This document shows, one piece after another, positions 26,049 to 35,655 of a stretch of 64,000 nt of DNA. The position numbers and the translations under genes are program-made. The notes beneath the pieces are model-generated. The model saw nothing but the letters and a program-made list of their open reading frames with translations. It did no database searches and was not told the DNA's origin. This DNA is from JBBEAM01 sp942491105 (GTDB lineage: Bacteria; Pseudomonadota; Alphaproteobacteria; Kiloniellales; DSM-21159): NCBI GenBank assembly GCA_942491105.1, contig CALNZX010000002.1:186001-250000 (forward strand), in the 5' to 3' direction. Within the stretch, counting starts at the first letter, position 1, and each line of letters starts with the position of its first letter.

Positions 26049-26077
26049 GTTATCGCCGCTCCCGGGAGCTTGGTCAA
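26049..26077 (-). promoter_or_regulatory. Promoter of trpS with palindromic spacer
   Basis: On the minus strand TTGACC (26072-26077) and GATAAC (26049-26054) are 17 bases apart. The spacer contains the perfect palindrome GCTCCCGGGAGC (26058-26069). A symmetric site between the promoter elements is a classic place for a repressor or MerR-like activator, but I cannot name the protein. Confidence 0.6.
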
Positions 26078-26135
26078 GGGGCGGCCACAGCGGGCCAGCC
26101 TCGGGCCGGGTTCGGGCGTTCTTCCGTCCTGCGCG

Positions 26136-27701
26136 CTAACGCGGCGTACGGCGCTTGACCACATCCCTGATCTCGCCCGCGCGCAGCGCCCCGATTAGCA
26201 GCGCCAGGATGCCATAGACCACGGCGCCGCCCGCGACCAGGATCGCCAAGGCGGCGATGCGCTCTGCATCCGTACCCTGGAACCAGGGCGCCAGCACGCG
26301 ATGCAGTCCATAGACGGCGGCGCCCATGGCCAGACTGGCCAGCAGCATTCGCGGCAGGCGGGACTTGAAGCGGGCATCCAGCGGGGCATGACCGCGGCGG
26401 CGCAGCACCAGCGCCAGGATCGCGATGTTGAGCCAGGAGGCGGCGGCGGTCGCGAAGGCCAGACCCAGGAAGCCCAGGATGGGATAGAGGATCAGGCTGA
26501 GCGCGATATTGGCCGCCACCGTGGCCAGCGCCGCCTTGAGCGGGGTCACGGTATCCTCGCGGGCGAAGAAGGGCGGCTGCAGCACCTTGACCAGCACATA
26601 GGCCGGCAGGCCGAAGGCAAAGGCGGCCAGGGCGGCGGCGGTGGCGGCGGCGGCCTCGGCGCCGAAGGCGCCGCGCTGGAACAGCACCGCGACGATCGGC
26701 TCGGCGACCACGATCAGCGCCACGGTCGCCGGCAGGGTCAGAAAGAGCGACAGCTCCAGCGCCCGGTTGAAGGCGCTGTTGGCGGAGTCCTCCGCCCCGG
26801 CGCGCAGGCGGCGCGACAATTCCGGCAGCAGCACCACGCCGATGCCGATGCCGATCAGCCCCAGCGGCAGCTGATAGACCCGGTCGGCGTAGTAGAGATA
26901 GGACACCGCCGAGGCCTGCAGCGAGGCGATGATGGTGCCGATCAGCAGATTGATCTGCATCGCCCCGGCGGACAGCAGGCCGGGGCCCATCAGCTTCATC
27001 AGCCGCTTGACCTGCGGCGTCAGGCGCGGCCGCGGCAGGCGCAGCGGCATACCGGCGCGCGCCGCCGCGATGACCAGCAGAACGAACTGCCCGGCCCCGG
27101 CGGCGGCCACGGTCCAGGCCAGGACGTAGCCCGGCATGCTGCCCTCGGCCAGATCGAAGAGCGGGATCACCAGCGCCAGCGCGGCGATGAAGAAGATGTT
27201 GAGCAGGATCGGCGCGGCGGCGGCGGCGGCGAAGCGGTAGAGGCTGTTGAGCAGGCCGGAGAACAGCGCCACCAGGGCCATGAACAGCAGATAGGGAAAG
27301 GTGATCTGGGTCAGGTCGACGGCCAGGGCGTACTTCGCCGGATCGCCGGTGAAGCCCGGCGCGATCAGCTGCATCAGCCAGGGCATCGCGGCCATGCAGA
27401 ACGCGACCAGGATCAGCAGCCCGAACAGCAGCACCGAGAGGCTTTCCTCGGCGAAGGCCTTGGCGGCGTCGCGGCCCTGCTGCTCCAGCGCGCGGGAAAA
27501 CAGCGGCACGAAGGCGGCGTTGAAGGCGCCCTCGGCGAACAGCCGGCGGAACAGGTTGGGAAAGCGGAAGGCCACGAAAAAGGCATCGGCCACCGGCCCG
27601 GCGCCGAGCACCGCGGCGATCAGCACGTCGCGGACGAAGCCGAGCACCCGGGAGACCGCGGTCAAGCCGCCAACAGTGGCAAAGGATCTGAGCAGCGCCA
27701 T
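26136..27701 (-). CDS. murJ: Lipid II flippase MurJ
   Basis: Flips lipid II across the inner membrane for peptidoglycan synthesis. The 521-residue protein has about 14 hydrophobic helices and MurJ (MviN) segments: SRVLGFVRDVLIAAVLG near the start, PNLFRRLFAEGAFNAAFVPLFS, LPLGLIGIGIGVVLLPELSRRL, and VLFQRGAFGAEAA. glnD lies 44 bases upstream in the same direction. The murJ-glnD linkage recurs in alphaproteobacteria. Confidence 0.96.
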   Translation of the reverse strand: MALLRSFATVGGLTAVSRVLGFVRDVLIAAVLGAGPVADAFFVAFRFPNLFRRLFAEGAFNAAFVPLFSRALEQQGRDAAKAFAEESLSVLLFGLLILVAFCMAAMPWLMQLIAPGFTGDPAKYALAVDLTQITFPYLLFMALVALFSGLLNSLYRFAAAAAAPILLNIFFIAALALVIPLFDLAEGSMPGYVLAWTVAAAGAGQFVLLVIAAARAGMPLRLPRPRLTPQVKRLMKLMGPGLLSAGAMQINLLIGTIIASLQASAVSYLYYADRVYQLPLGLIGIGIGVVLLPELSRRLRAGAEDSANSAFNRALELSLFLTLPATVALIVVAEPIVAVLFQRGAFGAEAAAATAAALAAFAFGLPAYVLVKVLQPPFFAREDTVTPLKAALATVAANIALSLILYPILGFLGLAFATAAASWLNIAILALVLRRRGHAPLDARFKSRLPRMLLASLAMGAAVYGLHRVLAPWFQGTDAERIAALAILVAGGAVVYGILALLIGALRAGEIRDVVKRRTPR

Positions 27702-27745
27702 GGCGCTCAGTCTCTAGAAGATTCGGGCTTTTGTGGGGAGAAAAT

Positions 27746-30616
27746 TCAGCCGCCGCGCGGCTTGGCGAGCTTGGCTTTGTCCTGAGCCTTGCTCTTCGGC
27801 TTGGCCGGGGCGCAGTTGGGGTCGGACAGCGCTTCGATCAGGCGTTTTTCGATGCGCTTGAGCTTGTCGCGCTTCTCGACCTTGGAGCCGAGCACGTCCT
27901 GGACGTAGAACACGTCGACCACGCGCTCGCCGAAGGTGGTGATCTTGGCCGAGTGGATCACCAGGTTGAGGCGGGTCAGCGCCATGGTGACCCGGTGCAG
28001 CAGGCCGGGGCGGTCGCGGCCGTTGACCTCGATCACCGTGTAGCGGCGGCTGGCCTTGTTGTCGATCAGCACCCGGGGCCGCACGGTGAAGACCTCGAAG
28101 CGCGAAGGCAGGCGCGGCGTCTGCTTCTTCAGCTCCGCCGTGGGGTTGAGCCGGCCGTCCAGGGTCTTTTCGATGGCCGAGGAGAGCTTGGCGAGCCGCG
28201 AGCCGCTGTCGAAGGGTCCGCCGTCGGCGTCGTGGATCCAGAAGGTATCCAGCGCCATGCCGTTGGACAGGGTGAAGATGCGCGCGCCCTCGACGCTGGC
28301 GCCGGCCACGGCGATGGCCCCGGCGATGCGGCTGAACAGGCCGGGATGATCGGCGGTGTAGATGGTGATCTCGGTCACGCCGCGATAGCGGTCGATCCGG
28401 GAATCGACGGTCAGGGGGCGTTTCTGCGCCTCGGCCTCGCGCACCAGGGCGGCGTGGCGCTGCTGGGTCTCGAGATTGCAGGACAGCCAATAGGAGGGGT
28501 AGCCCCGCCGGATGTGCCGGTCGACCTCCTTCTTGGGCCAGTCCGCCAGGGCCTCGCGCAGGGCGCCCTGGGCGGCCTTGATGCGGCGTTCCCGCCCCTC
28601 GGTCACCAGCCCGCCGGACAGCACCTCCTCGGTGCGCCAATAGAGATCGCGCAGCAGCGAGGCTTTCCAGTTGTTCCAGACATTGGGCCCGACGGCGCGG
28701 ATATCGGCGACGGTCAGCACCAGCAGCAGCCGCAGCCGCTCCAGCGACTGCACCAGATCGGCGAAGCGCTCGATGGTCTGGGGGTCGTCGAGGTCGCGCT
28801 TGAAGGCGGTATCGCTCATCTGCAGGTGATGCAGCACCAGCCAGGCGACGGTCTCGGTTTCCTCCTCGGAAAAGCCGAGGCGGGGGCAAATCTTATAGGC
28901 CAGCTTGGCGCCGACCTCCGAGTGGTCCCCGGGCCGTCCCTTCGCGATGTCGTGCAGCAGCACGGCGATGTACAGCACCTTGCGGTTCAGGACCTTGTGC
29001 ACCACCTCGGTGGCGATCGGCACCTCCTCCCCAAGCGTGCCCTGCTCGATATCGTGCAGGATGCCGATGGCCATGATGGTGTGCTCGTCCACCGTGTAGT
29101 GGTGGTACATGTTGAACTGCATCTGGCTGACCACCCGGCCGAAGTCGGGCAGGAAGCGGCCGAACACCCCGGCCTCGTTCATTCGCCGCAACTGCGGCTC
29201 CGGGTCGCCCTGGTGGCTGAGGATGTCGAGGAAGATCTGATTGGCCTTGGGGTCCTCGCGCAGCCCCTTGTCGATCAGCTTCAGATTTTGCGTGATCCAG
29301 CGCAGCGCGTCGGGGTGAATATCCAGTTCGTGGTTCTGCGCGGCCAGGAAGATGCGCAGCAGATCGATCGGCTTCTCGGCGAAGGCTTCCGGTCCGCTCA
29401 CCGTCAGGCGGTCGCCCTCCAGCTTGAAGCCGGCGATGCCGCGCTTGCGCTTGAGCAGCGGCAGGCGGAACCGCGAGCGGCGGTTGTGCATCGCCTCGAG
29501 CTGGGCGCAGAAGATACGCGTCAGATCGCCGACATCCTTGGCGACCATGAAATAGCGCTTCATGAAGCGCTCCACGGCCCGGCTGCCGGCATGGTCGAGG
29601 TAGCCCATGCGCGGCGCGATCTCCTGCTGCAGATCGAAGGTCAGCCGCTCCTCGGGGCGGCCGGTCACCAGATGCAGGTGAAAGCGCAGGGTCCAGAGAA
29701 AGGCCTCGGCCTTGGCGAAGCGGTTGACCTCGGCGCGGGTCAGCACGCCCTTGTGCACCAGGCCGCCGACATCGTCGACGTGGTAGATGTACTTGGCGAT
29801 CCAGAACAGGGTGTGCAGGTCGCGCAGGCCGCCCTTGCCTTCCTTGATGTTGGGCTCCAGGGCATAGCGCGAGCCGTCGCCGTGACGGCTGTGACGGCGG
29901 TCCCGTTCGCTCAGCTTGGCCTCGACGAAGGCGGCGTCGCTACCGGCCTGGACCTCGGTCTCGTAGCGGTTCTTCAAATCCAGAAACAGCGGCTGATCGC
30001 CCCAGAGGTAGCGCATCTCCAGCAGATTTGTGCGGATCGTCATGTCCGCCTTGGCCTGGCGCACGCAATCGTCGGCGGAGCGTGTCGCATGGCCAACCTT
30101 GAAGCCGAGATCCCAGAGGAAATACAGCGTCGTCTCGATCACCTGCTCGCTGCGCGGAGTGATTTTGTAGGGCAGCAGAAACAGCAGATCGATATCGGAA
30201 TCCGGCGCCAGTTCGCCGCGCCCGTAGCCGCCGACCGCGACCAGCGCCAGACGCTCGGCGGTCGAGGGATTGCCGAGGGGATAGAGGCGTTCGCAGGCAT
30301 GATCGTAGATCACCCGGATCACCTGGTCGGCCAGATAACACATCAGATGCGCCGCCTCGTGGCCGGGCAGGCCGCCTTCGAAACGGCGGTAGATTTCCTG
30401 CCGGCCGCCGGCCAGGGCGGTTTTGAGATGCTCCAGAATCGCCGGCCGCGCGGCCTCCGCCGAAGCGGCCTCGGCGACCAGGGCGCCCAGCTCCTCCTGC
30501 AGCTGCTTACGGTTGATCACGCCGCGCCGGTGACGCCGCAGATCCTCCTGATCCGCCTGGGTCACCGCCGGGGTCGCGGCCCGTTCTCTTTCCCGATCCA
30601 GAAGTGTGCTTGCCAT
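27746..30616 (-). CDS. glnD: [Protein-PII] uridylyltransferase/uridylyl-removing enzyme
   Basis: Senses glutamine and (de)uridylylates PII proteins to control nitrogen assimilation. The 956-residue reading from ATG 30616 has a nucleotidyltransferase domain with GGYGRGELAPDSDID (about residues 129-143). The HD domain includes LLHDIAKGRPGDHS (about 555). Two C-terminal ACT domains follow (about 740-810 and 860-930). An in-frame start at 30655 would add 13 residues without a family match. The C-terminus is Lys-rich. No defect seen. Confidence 0.97.
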   Translation of the reverse strand: MASTLLDRERERAATPAVTQADQEDLRRHRRGVINRKQLQEELGALVAEAASAEAARPAILEHLKTALAGGRQEIYRRFEGGLPGHEAAHLMCYLADQVIRVIYDHACERLYPLGNPSTAERLALVAVGGYGRGELAPDSDIDLLFLLPYKITPRSEQVIETTLYFLWDLGFKVGHATRSADDCVRQAKADMTIRTNLLEMRYLWGDQPLFLDLKNRYETEVQAGSDAAFVEAKLSERDRRHSRHGDGSRYALEPNIKEGKGGLRDLHTLFWIAKYIYHVDDVGGLVHKGVLTRAEVNRFAKAEAFLWTLRFHLHLVTGRPEERLTFDLQQEIAPRMGYLDHAGSRAVERFMKRYFMVAKDVGDLTRIFCAQLEAMHNRRSRFRLPLLKRKRGIAGFKLEGDRLTVSGPEAFAEKPIDLLRIFLAAQNHELDIHPDALRWITQNLKLIDKGLREDPKANQIFLDILSHQGDPEPQLRRMNEAGVFGRFLPDFGRVVSQMQFNMYHHYTVDEHTIMAIGILHDIEQGTLGEEVPIATEVVHKVLNRKVLYIAVLLHDIAKGRPGDHSEVGAKLAYKICPRLGFSEEETETVAWLVLHHLQMSDTAFKRDLDDPQTIERFADLVQSLERLRLLLVLTVADIRAVGPNVWNNWKASLLRDLYWRTEEVLSGGLVTEGRERRIKAAQGALREALADWPKKEVDRHIRRGYPSYWLSCNLETQQRHAALVREAEAQKRPLTVDSRIDRYRGVTEITIYTADHPGLFSRIAGAIAVAGASVEGARIFTLSNGMALDTFWIHDADGGPFDSGSRLAKLSSAIEKTLDGRLNPTAELKKQTPRLPSRFEVFTVRPRVLIDNKASRRYTVIEVNGRDRPGLLHRVTMALTRLNLVIHSAKITTFGERVVDVFYVQDVLGSKVEKRDKLKRIEKRLIEALSDPNCAPAKPKSKAQDKAKLAKPRGG

Positions 30617-30749
30617 CTTGCTACTAGAGGTGCGCGTTCCCGTGGCCCGGGGCAAGCCCGGAGTGCGCGGCGCGCCGATAAACCAGGGGCTGCCATCCGC
30701 CGCCGCAGCCCCATATTATAAGCTTACGGCAACGCACGGGAGAGCCGCC

Positions 30750-31280
30750 ATGCGCAGCACGCGCTACCTGCAAGGCCTAGTCCTGACCGCATTCCTGCTG
30801 GCACCGCCAGCGGTGGCGGACAGCCTGAGCACCACCTCCGAACTGATCGAAGACAATACGGCGATTCGCGTCACCTTGACCGGCCCGCCCGAAGCGCGGG
30901 TCACCGATTTCATCCTGATCCACCCCGAGGGCCAGGAAATCGCGGCAAAGGAAGTGGAACGCACGACCCTGGTCCGCGAAACCGCGCGGCGCGGCGGGGG
31001 CGGCGGCGTCAGTACCGGCGTCGGTGTGGGGGTCGGCAGCGGCGGCCGTGTCGGGACCGGCGTCGGCATCGGCATCAACCTCGGCACTCTTTTCTCCGAC
31101 GACGACGACGACGCGGTACCGGCCCAGGAGGAGACCACCACCAGCGGCCGCATCGTCATCCCGCAGCCGATCCATTACCTGCAGCTCTGGCAGGATTACC
31201 GTCTAGAGGTGCACTTCGAGGATTCCACCGGCGCCCATGTCCTGACCGTGGCAACGCCGCGTCCCCAGCGCGGCGGCTGA
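30750..31280 (+). CDS. Secreted protein of unknown function, first of a tandem paralog pair
   Basis: A 176-residue product starting at an ATG preceded by GGGAG, with a signal peptide (about 1-23, ending AVADS). The centre is a low-complexity Gly/Val stretch (GVSTGVGVGVGSGGRVGTGVGIGINLG) and a run of five Asp. The end reads SGRIVIPQP..Y..LW.DYRLEVHFED. I know no family for it. The next gene downstream has the same layout, so the two arose by duplication. It is divergent from glnD. A TATTATA box lies 30 bases upstream without a clear -35. Confidence 0.7.
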   Translation: MRSTRYLQGLVLTAFLLAPPAVADSLSTTSELIEDNTAIRVTLTGPPEARVTDFILIHPEGQEIAAKEVERTTLVRETARRGGGGGVSTGVGVGVGSGGRVGTGVGIGINLGTLFSDDDDDAVPAQEETTTSGRIVIPQPIHYLQLWQDYRLEVHFEDSTGAHVLTVATPRPQRGG

Positions 31281-31286
31281 AGCGGC

Positions 31287-31838
31287 TTGCCAAGGCAGCG
31301 AAGCCGTCTCGGCCCGGCCGTTCTGGCCCTGCTGCTGTTTGCGCCCGCCGCCTGCGGGCGTGCCGGGCGCGATGACGATGTCCGGCCCCCGGCGCCGCCG
31401 CCCGCGCCACCGCCCTCGATCGTTCAGGCCGACAGCGGCCTCTCCCCCGATGGCCAGGCCATCGAGGTGGTGGCCGCGGCGCCGCCCGGCCAGCAGGTTA
31501 CGGCTTTCGTCCTGACCGGTCCGCGGGGCGAGCTGGCCGAGACCCGGGAGTTTCAGCGCAGCTATGTCCAGAGCAGCGGCGACCGGGGCCGCCCGGCGAT
31601 TGGCGTGCGCGGCAATTCGGACGGTAACTTCGGGGTCGGCGTCTCGCTCGATCTCCGCAATCTGTTCCGCAAGCTGCCGCCGCGCGAAAGCGGGCAGCGG
31701 ACCCTGCTTTCCGGGCGCCTGACTCTGCCCGACCCGGCGGCCTACGCCGAAGGCTGGCGGCAGCAGCGTGTCGAGATCCGTTACCTGGATATCCTTGGCG
31801 AGGCCCGGAAGCTGAGTCTCCGGGCGCCGCCGCCTTGA
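31287..31838 (+). CDS. Putative lipoprotein, second of a tandem paralog pair
   Basis: A 183-residue product. The best start is TTG at 31287, six bases after the previous stop. There is a lipobox-like APAAC-G (Cys about 23), followed by a proline-rich linker (PPAPPPAPPPS). It shares with the preceding gene the pattern VTAFVLTGPRGEL, a glycine/Asn-rich centre (GVRGNSDGNFGVGVSLDLRNLF), and SGRLTLPDPAAYAEGWRQQRVEIRYLD. The shared 'SGR..IP.P..Y...W...R.E..Y.D' block is the clearest sign of homology. One copy is a soluble secreted form and this one is probably lipid-anchored. Function unknown. Confidence 0.7.
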   Translation: MPRQRSRLGPAVLALLLFAPAACGRAGRDDDVRPPAPPPAPPPSIVQADSGLSPDGQAIEVVAAAPPGQQVTAFVLTGPRGELAETREFQRSYVQSSGDRGRPAIGVRGNSDGNFGVGVSLDLRNLFRKLPPRESGQRTLLSGRLTLPDPAAYAEGWRQQRVEIRYLDILGEARKLSLRAPPP

Positions 31839-31847
31839 GTCTGCGCC

Positions 31848-32696
31848 TCAGCTGCAGCCCGGGTCGGGGATCAGGGACGCGAAGCTCGGCTTGAAGGCCA
31901 CCTTGACCCCCTGCAGGCTGACCAGCCAGAAGCTGATCGCGCCGGATTCGTAAATTTCGAAGATCAACTCCTCCGGGTCCCCGGCTTCCTCGGCCGGCGG
32001 CAGCACGGCGCGGACCGCCCAGCTCTCGCCCGCGAAGACATCGTCGTAGGTCTCCGGCAGTTCGTAGTCCGTGAAGGGGGAGTCGACGACTTCGTAGCGC
32101 GCATAGAGTTCCTCGCCCTGGCGCGGCTCCATGGATTCCAGCGCGCCGAGCGCGGAGATGCGGATCGCGATCTCCTCCTCGCCGTCGCGCAGCTTTTCGA
32201 CCAGCAGCTTGAATCCCTCGATCGGCAGCAGCTCGCCGGCATGGATCTCCATGCCCCCATCCAGGGACTGATCGCCGGCGGAGAGAGACACGAAGGCGAC
32301 CCCATCGCCCTGCCGGCCCTGGCGTTCGTACTGCACCTGCAGGGAGACCTCGCCGCCAGGCATCGCCGCCGAGCTGGAAACCATGTCCAGATCCTGAAAG
32401 ATGAAGCCGTGCGTCCCCTCGACGCTTTCCGAATAGGTCAACTCGGCGCCGATCCTAAAGTTGGTGCCCTCGCCCTTGAGCAGCAGATCGAGGCTCTGGT
32501 TGTAGGTCCAGTTGATGCAGTCGGTCAGCATGATCAGCAGACCGCTGCCCTCCGCCGAATGGACGGCGCCGGTTTCGTCCTCGACCGCCAGCAGCACGTC
32601 GTAGTTGACGTTGAAGCCGGAATAATCCTCCGCAGCCGCCGGCGCGGCGGCGGCAAGCAGCCAGGCAGCGGCGCCCAAGCTGAACAACTTTTTCAT
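31848..32696 (-). CDS. EipB-like (DUF1849) periplasmic envelope protein
   Basis: A 282-residue protein with a clear signal peptide (about 1-22, AAPAAA). The mature part resembles the EipB/DUF1849 family: a spiral beta-barrel beginning with YDVLLAV, a DCINWTYNQ block near residue 58, and a second Cys just before the C-terminus (PDPGCS). In Brucella EipB two such cysteines form a disulfide and the protein supports envelope integrity. Family assignment is by pattern and carries some doubt. It lies between the paralog pair and mutS. Confidence 0.65.
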   Translation of the reverse strand: MKKLFSLGAAAWLLAAAAPAAAEDYSGFNVNYDVLLAVEDETGAVHSAEGSGLLIMLTDCINWTYNQSLDLLLKGEGTNFRIGAELTYSESVEGTHGFIFQDLDMVSSSAAMPGGEVSLQVQYERQGRQGDGVAFVSLSAGDQSLDGGMEIHAGELLPIEGFKLLVEKLRDGEEEIAIRISALGALESMEPRQGEELYARYEVVDSPFTDYELPETYDDVFAGESWAVRAVLPPAEEAGDPEELIFEIYESGAISFWLVSLQGVKVAFKPSFASLIPDPGCS

Positions 32697-32787
32697 GACG
32701 ATCCCCCAGATCCCTAGTGCATCCCATCGCCAAACATAGCGCTGCGCGCCCAGGGAGAGAAGGATGGGTTGATTATCCAGTCATGAA

Positions 32788-35481
32788 TTAATCGTTACCG
32801 GCGATACGGCGCAGCTCGTAGAGCAGTTCCAGCGCGGCCATGGGGCTCAGCTCGTCGGGGTTGACGGCCGCGAGCTTTTCCTCGACGGCGGAGATCTTGG
32901 CCGCGGGTGCCGCGGTTTTCACCTCGGCCGAGAACAGCGGCAGGTCGTCGGCGAGACGGGTCAGCGCCCCGGCCTGCTCGCCCTGCTCCAGCACCTGCAG
33001 GATTTCCTCGGCGCGAGCCAGGGCGGCGGGCGGCAGGCCGGCCAGCTTGGCGACGTGGATGCCATAGGAGCGGTCGGCGGCGCCGGCGGCGACCTCGTGC
33101 AGAAAAACCACCTCGCCTTCCCATTCCTTGACCCGCATGGCGTGACAGGTCAGCCCCGCGAGCTTGGCCGCCAGCGCCGTCAGCTCGTGATAGTGGGTGG
33201 CGAAGAGGGCGCGGCAGCGGTTGACCTGGTGCAGGTGCTCGACACAGGCCCAGGCGATCGAAAGCCCGTCGAAGGTCGCGGTCCCCCGGCCGATCTCGTC
33301 GAGGATCACCAGGGAGCGCGGCGTCGCCTGGTTGAGGATCACCGCGGTCTCGACCATTTCGACCATGAAGGTGGAACGGCCGCGCGCCAGGTCGTCGGCG
33401 GCCCCGACCCGGCTGAACAAGCGGTCGATCAAGCCGATCCGCGCCTCGGCCGCGGGGACGTAGGCGCCGATCTGGGCGAGCAGGGCGATGATCGCGTTCT
33501 GGCGCAGGAAGGTCGACTTGCCCGCCATGTTGGGGCCAGTGACCAGCCAGAGGCGGCCCTGTTTCTCGCCCGCGCCGGTCAGCGCGCAGTCGTTGGCGAC
33601 GAAGGGCGTGGTGTTGTCCGCCCGCAGCGCCGCCTCGACCACCGGGTGCCGGCCGCCGCGGATTTCGAAAACCGTCGAGTCTTCCAGCTTCGGGCGGGTC
33701 CAGTTTTCCGTGGCCGCGAGGCTGGCCAGGGCGGCGGCAACGTCGAGCTCGGCCAGGGCCAGGGCGGCGGAGGCGATCATGCTTGCCCGGCCGGTCACTT
33801 CACCGACGAGATCCTCGAACAGCCGCAGCTCCAGGGCCAGCGCCTTGTCGGCGGCCGAGGAAATCTTCTTCTCCAGCTCCGAAAGCTCGACCGTGGTATA
33901 GCGGATCGCCGAGGCCAGGGTTTGGCGATGCAGGTAGCTGCTCTCGGGGCCGTCCGGCATCTTGCCGGCATTGGCGGCGGTCACCTCGATGAAGTAGCCG
34001 AGCACGTTGTTATGGCGCACCTTGAGCGAGGCGATCCCGGTGTCCTCGGCATAGTTCTTCTGCAGCCCGGCGATCAATTTCCGGCTTTCGTCGCGCAGTG
34101 CCTTCAGCTCATCCAGATCCGCGGAGTAGCCGGCGGCTATGAAACCGCCGTCGCGCGCCTGGGGCGGCAGCTCGGCGGCCAGGGCGCGGGTCAGGCGTTC
34201 GATCAGCACCTGGTGCGGACCCAGGGCCTGGCCTGCTTGGCGGACCGCCTCCGGCGGCTCCGCCCCGCTCGCGCCCAGCGCCTCGTGAATCTCGGCGGCC
34301 CCGGTCAGGGCATCGCGCACCGCCGCCAGGTCGCGCGGCCCGCCGCGCCCCAGGGTCAGGCGGGACAGCGCCCGCTCCACGTCTGGTACGGCGCGCAGGG
34401 TCTTGCGCAGGCCGTCCGCCAGATTGCGCTGCTCCAGGAAGAAGGCGACGGCGTCGAGCCGCGCTTGCAGCTTGGCCAAAGAGGTCAGGGGCGCGGCCAG
34501 GCGGCTGGCCAGCAAGCGCGCGCCGCCACCGGTCACCGTGCGGTCGATGCTCGCCAGCAGCGATCCCTTGCGGCCGCCGGACAGCGCCTGGGTCAGCTCC
34601 AGATTGCGCCGCGTCGCGGCATCGATTTCCATCACCTCGCCGCGCGCCAGGCGGCGCGGCGGCGCCAGATGCGGCAAGCGGCCCTTCTGGGTCAGCTCCA
34701 GGTAGTCGAGCAGGGCCCCGGCGGCGGCGATCTCGGCCCGGCTGAAGTCGCCGTAGGCATCCAGCGCCTTGACGTCGAAGGCCTGCTCAAGACGTTGCTT
34801 CGCGTTTTCGCTGTCGAAGCGGGCCGAGGGCAGCGGGGAAAGGCGGCTTTTCCATTCGCCGAGCACCTCGGCGAGCTCCGGCTTCTGCAACAGACGCTCG
34901 GGCAGCAGCAGTTCCCCGGCGTTCAGCCGCGCCAGGGCGGCCGGCAGCACGGCGGCGGTCACCGCCTCGACCGCGAAGTCGCCGGTCGACATGTCGAGCC
35001 AGGCCAGGCCCAAGCCGCCCCCGGCCTCGGTCAGCGCCGCCAGGTAATTGTGGGCGCGGGCGTCGAGCAGCTCGTCCTCGGTAATCGTGCCCGGGGTCAC
35101 CAGGCGGATCACCTCGCGCTTGACCACGGATTTGCTGCCGCGCTTCTTGGCCTCGGCGGGGTCCTCCATCTGCTCGCAGATCGCGACCTTGAAGCCCTGG
35201 CGGATCAGGCGGGAGAGATAGGCCTCGGCGGCATGCACCGGCACGCCGCACATCGGGATATCGTCGCCGCCGTGCTGGCCGCGCTTGGTCAGGGTGATGT
35301 CGAGCGCCGCCGCCGCCGCCACGGCGTCGTCGAAGAACATCTCGTAGAAATCGCCCATGCGGTAGAACAGCAGGCAGTCGCTGTGACCGCGCTTGATCTC
35401 CAGGTACTGCACCATCATCGGCGTCGCCGGCGCGGACGCTGGCGGAGAAACGGGCGCGGGAGATTTTGAGTTGTCGGGCAA
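32788..35481 (-). CDS. mutS: DNA mismatch repair protein MutS
   Basis: Recognises mismatches and starts repair with MutL. The 897-residue reading has the mismatch-binding LLFYRMGDFYEMFFDDA near the N-terminus, and connector and lever domains follow. The ATPase domain has Walker A GPNMAGKST (about 648), STFMVEM and LDEIGRGT. There is no good ATG at the expected site. I take TTG at 35481 (MPDNSKSP), with the in-frame ATG at 35418 (MMVQYLEIK) as alternative. The open frame extends further upstream, but without family similarity. Confidence 0.96.
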   Translation of the reverse strand: MPDNSKSPAPVSPPASAPATPMMVQYLEIKRGHSDCLLFYRMGDFYEMFFDDAVAAAAALDITLTKRGQHGGDDIPMCGVPVHAAEAYLSRLIRQGFKVAICEQMEDPAEAKKRGSKSVVKREVIRLVTPGTITEDELLDARAHNYLAALTEAGGGLGLAWLDMSTGDFAVEAVTAAVLPAALARLNAGELLLPERLLQKPELAEVLGEWKSRLSPLPSARFDSENAKQRLEQAFDVKALDAYGDFSRAEIAAAGALLDYLELTQKGRLPHLAPPRRLARGEVMEIDAATRRNLELTQALSGGRKGSLLASIDRTVTGGGARLLASRLAAPLTSLAKLQARLDAVAFFLEQRNLADGLRKTLRAVPDVERALSRLTLGRGGPRDLAAVRDALTGAAEIHEALGASGAEPPEAVRQAGQALGPHQVLIERLTRALAAELPPQARDGGFIAAGYSADLDELKALRDESRKLIAGLQKNYAEDTGIASLKVRHNNVLGYFIEVTAANAGKMPDGPESSYLHRQTLASAIRYTTVELSELEKKISSAADKALALELRLFEDLVGEVTGRASMIASAALALAELDVAAALASLAATENWTRPKLEDSTVFEIRGGRHPVVEAALRADNTTPFVANDCALTGAGEKQGRLWLVTGPNMAGKSTFLRQNAIIALLAQIGAYVPAAEARIGLIDRLFSRVGAADDLARGRSTFMVEMVETAVILNQATPRSLVILDEIGRGTATFDGLSIAWACVEHLHQVNRCRALFATHYHELTALAAKLAGLTCHAMRVKEWEGEVVFLHEVAAGAADRSYGIHVAKLAGLPPAALARAEEILQVLEQGEQAGALTRLADDLPLFSAEVKTAAPAAKISAVEEKLAAVNPDELSPMAALELLYELRRIAGND

Positions 35482-35655
35482 GGCACACCTGGGGCAAGAC
35501 TGCGGCGCGGAAGAAGATAGCAAAGGCGTCCCCTCGCAACCAGAGACGCACTGGTCAAGCGCTGCTTTCGCCGCTAGAGATTGTTCAGCTTGCGGGCGCG
35601 CAGCTGGCATGCCACGAAACCCATGACCGCTAACCCTGGCCGGGAGCCATATTCC

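Noticed and set aside
30686..30720. Heat-shock promoter or terminator upstream of the first secreted paralog
   Set aside because: CCCCATAT resembles the E. coli sigma-32 -10, but no CTTG element lies at the right distance. The 8-base hairpin overlapping it has no T-run.
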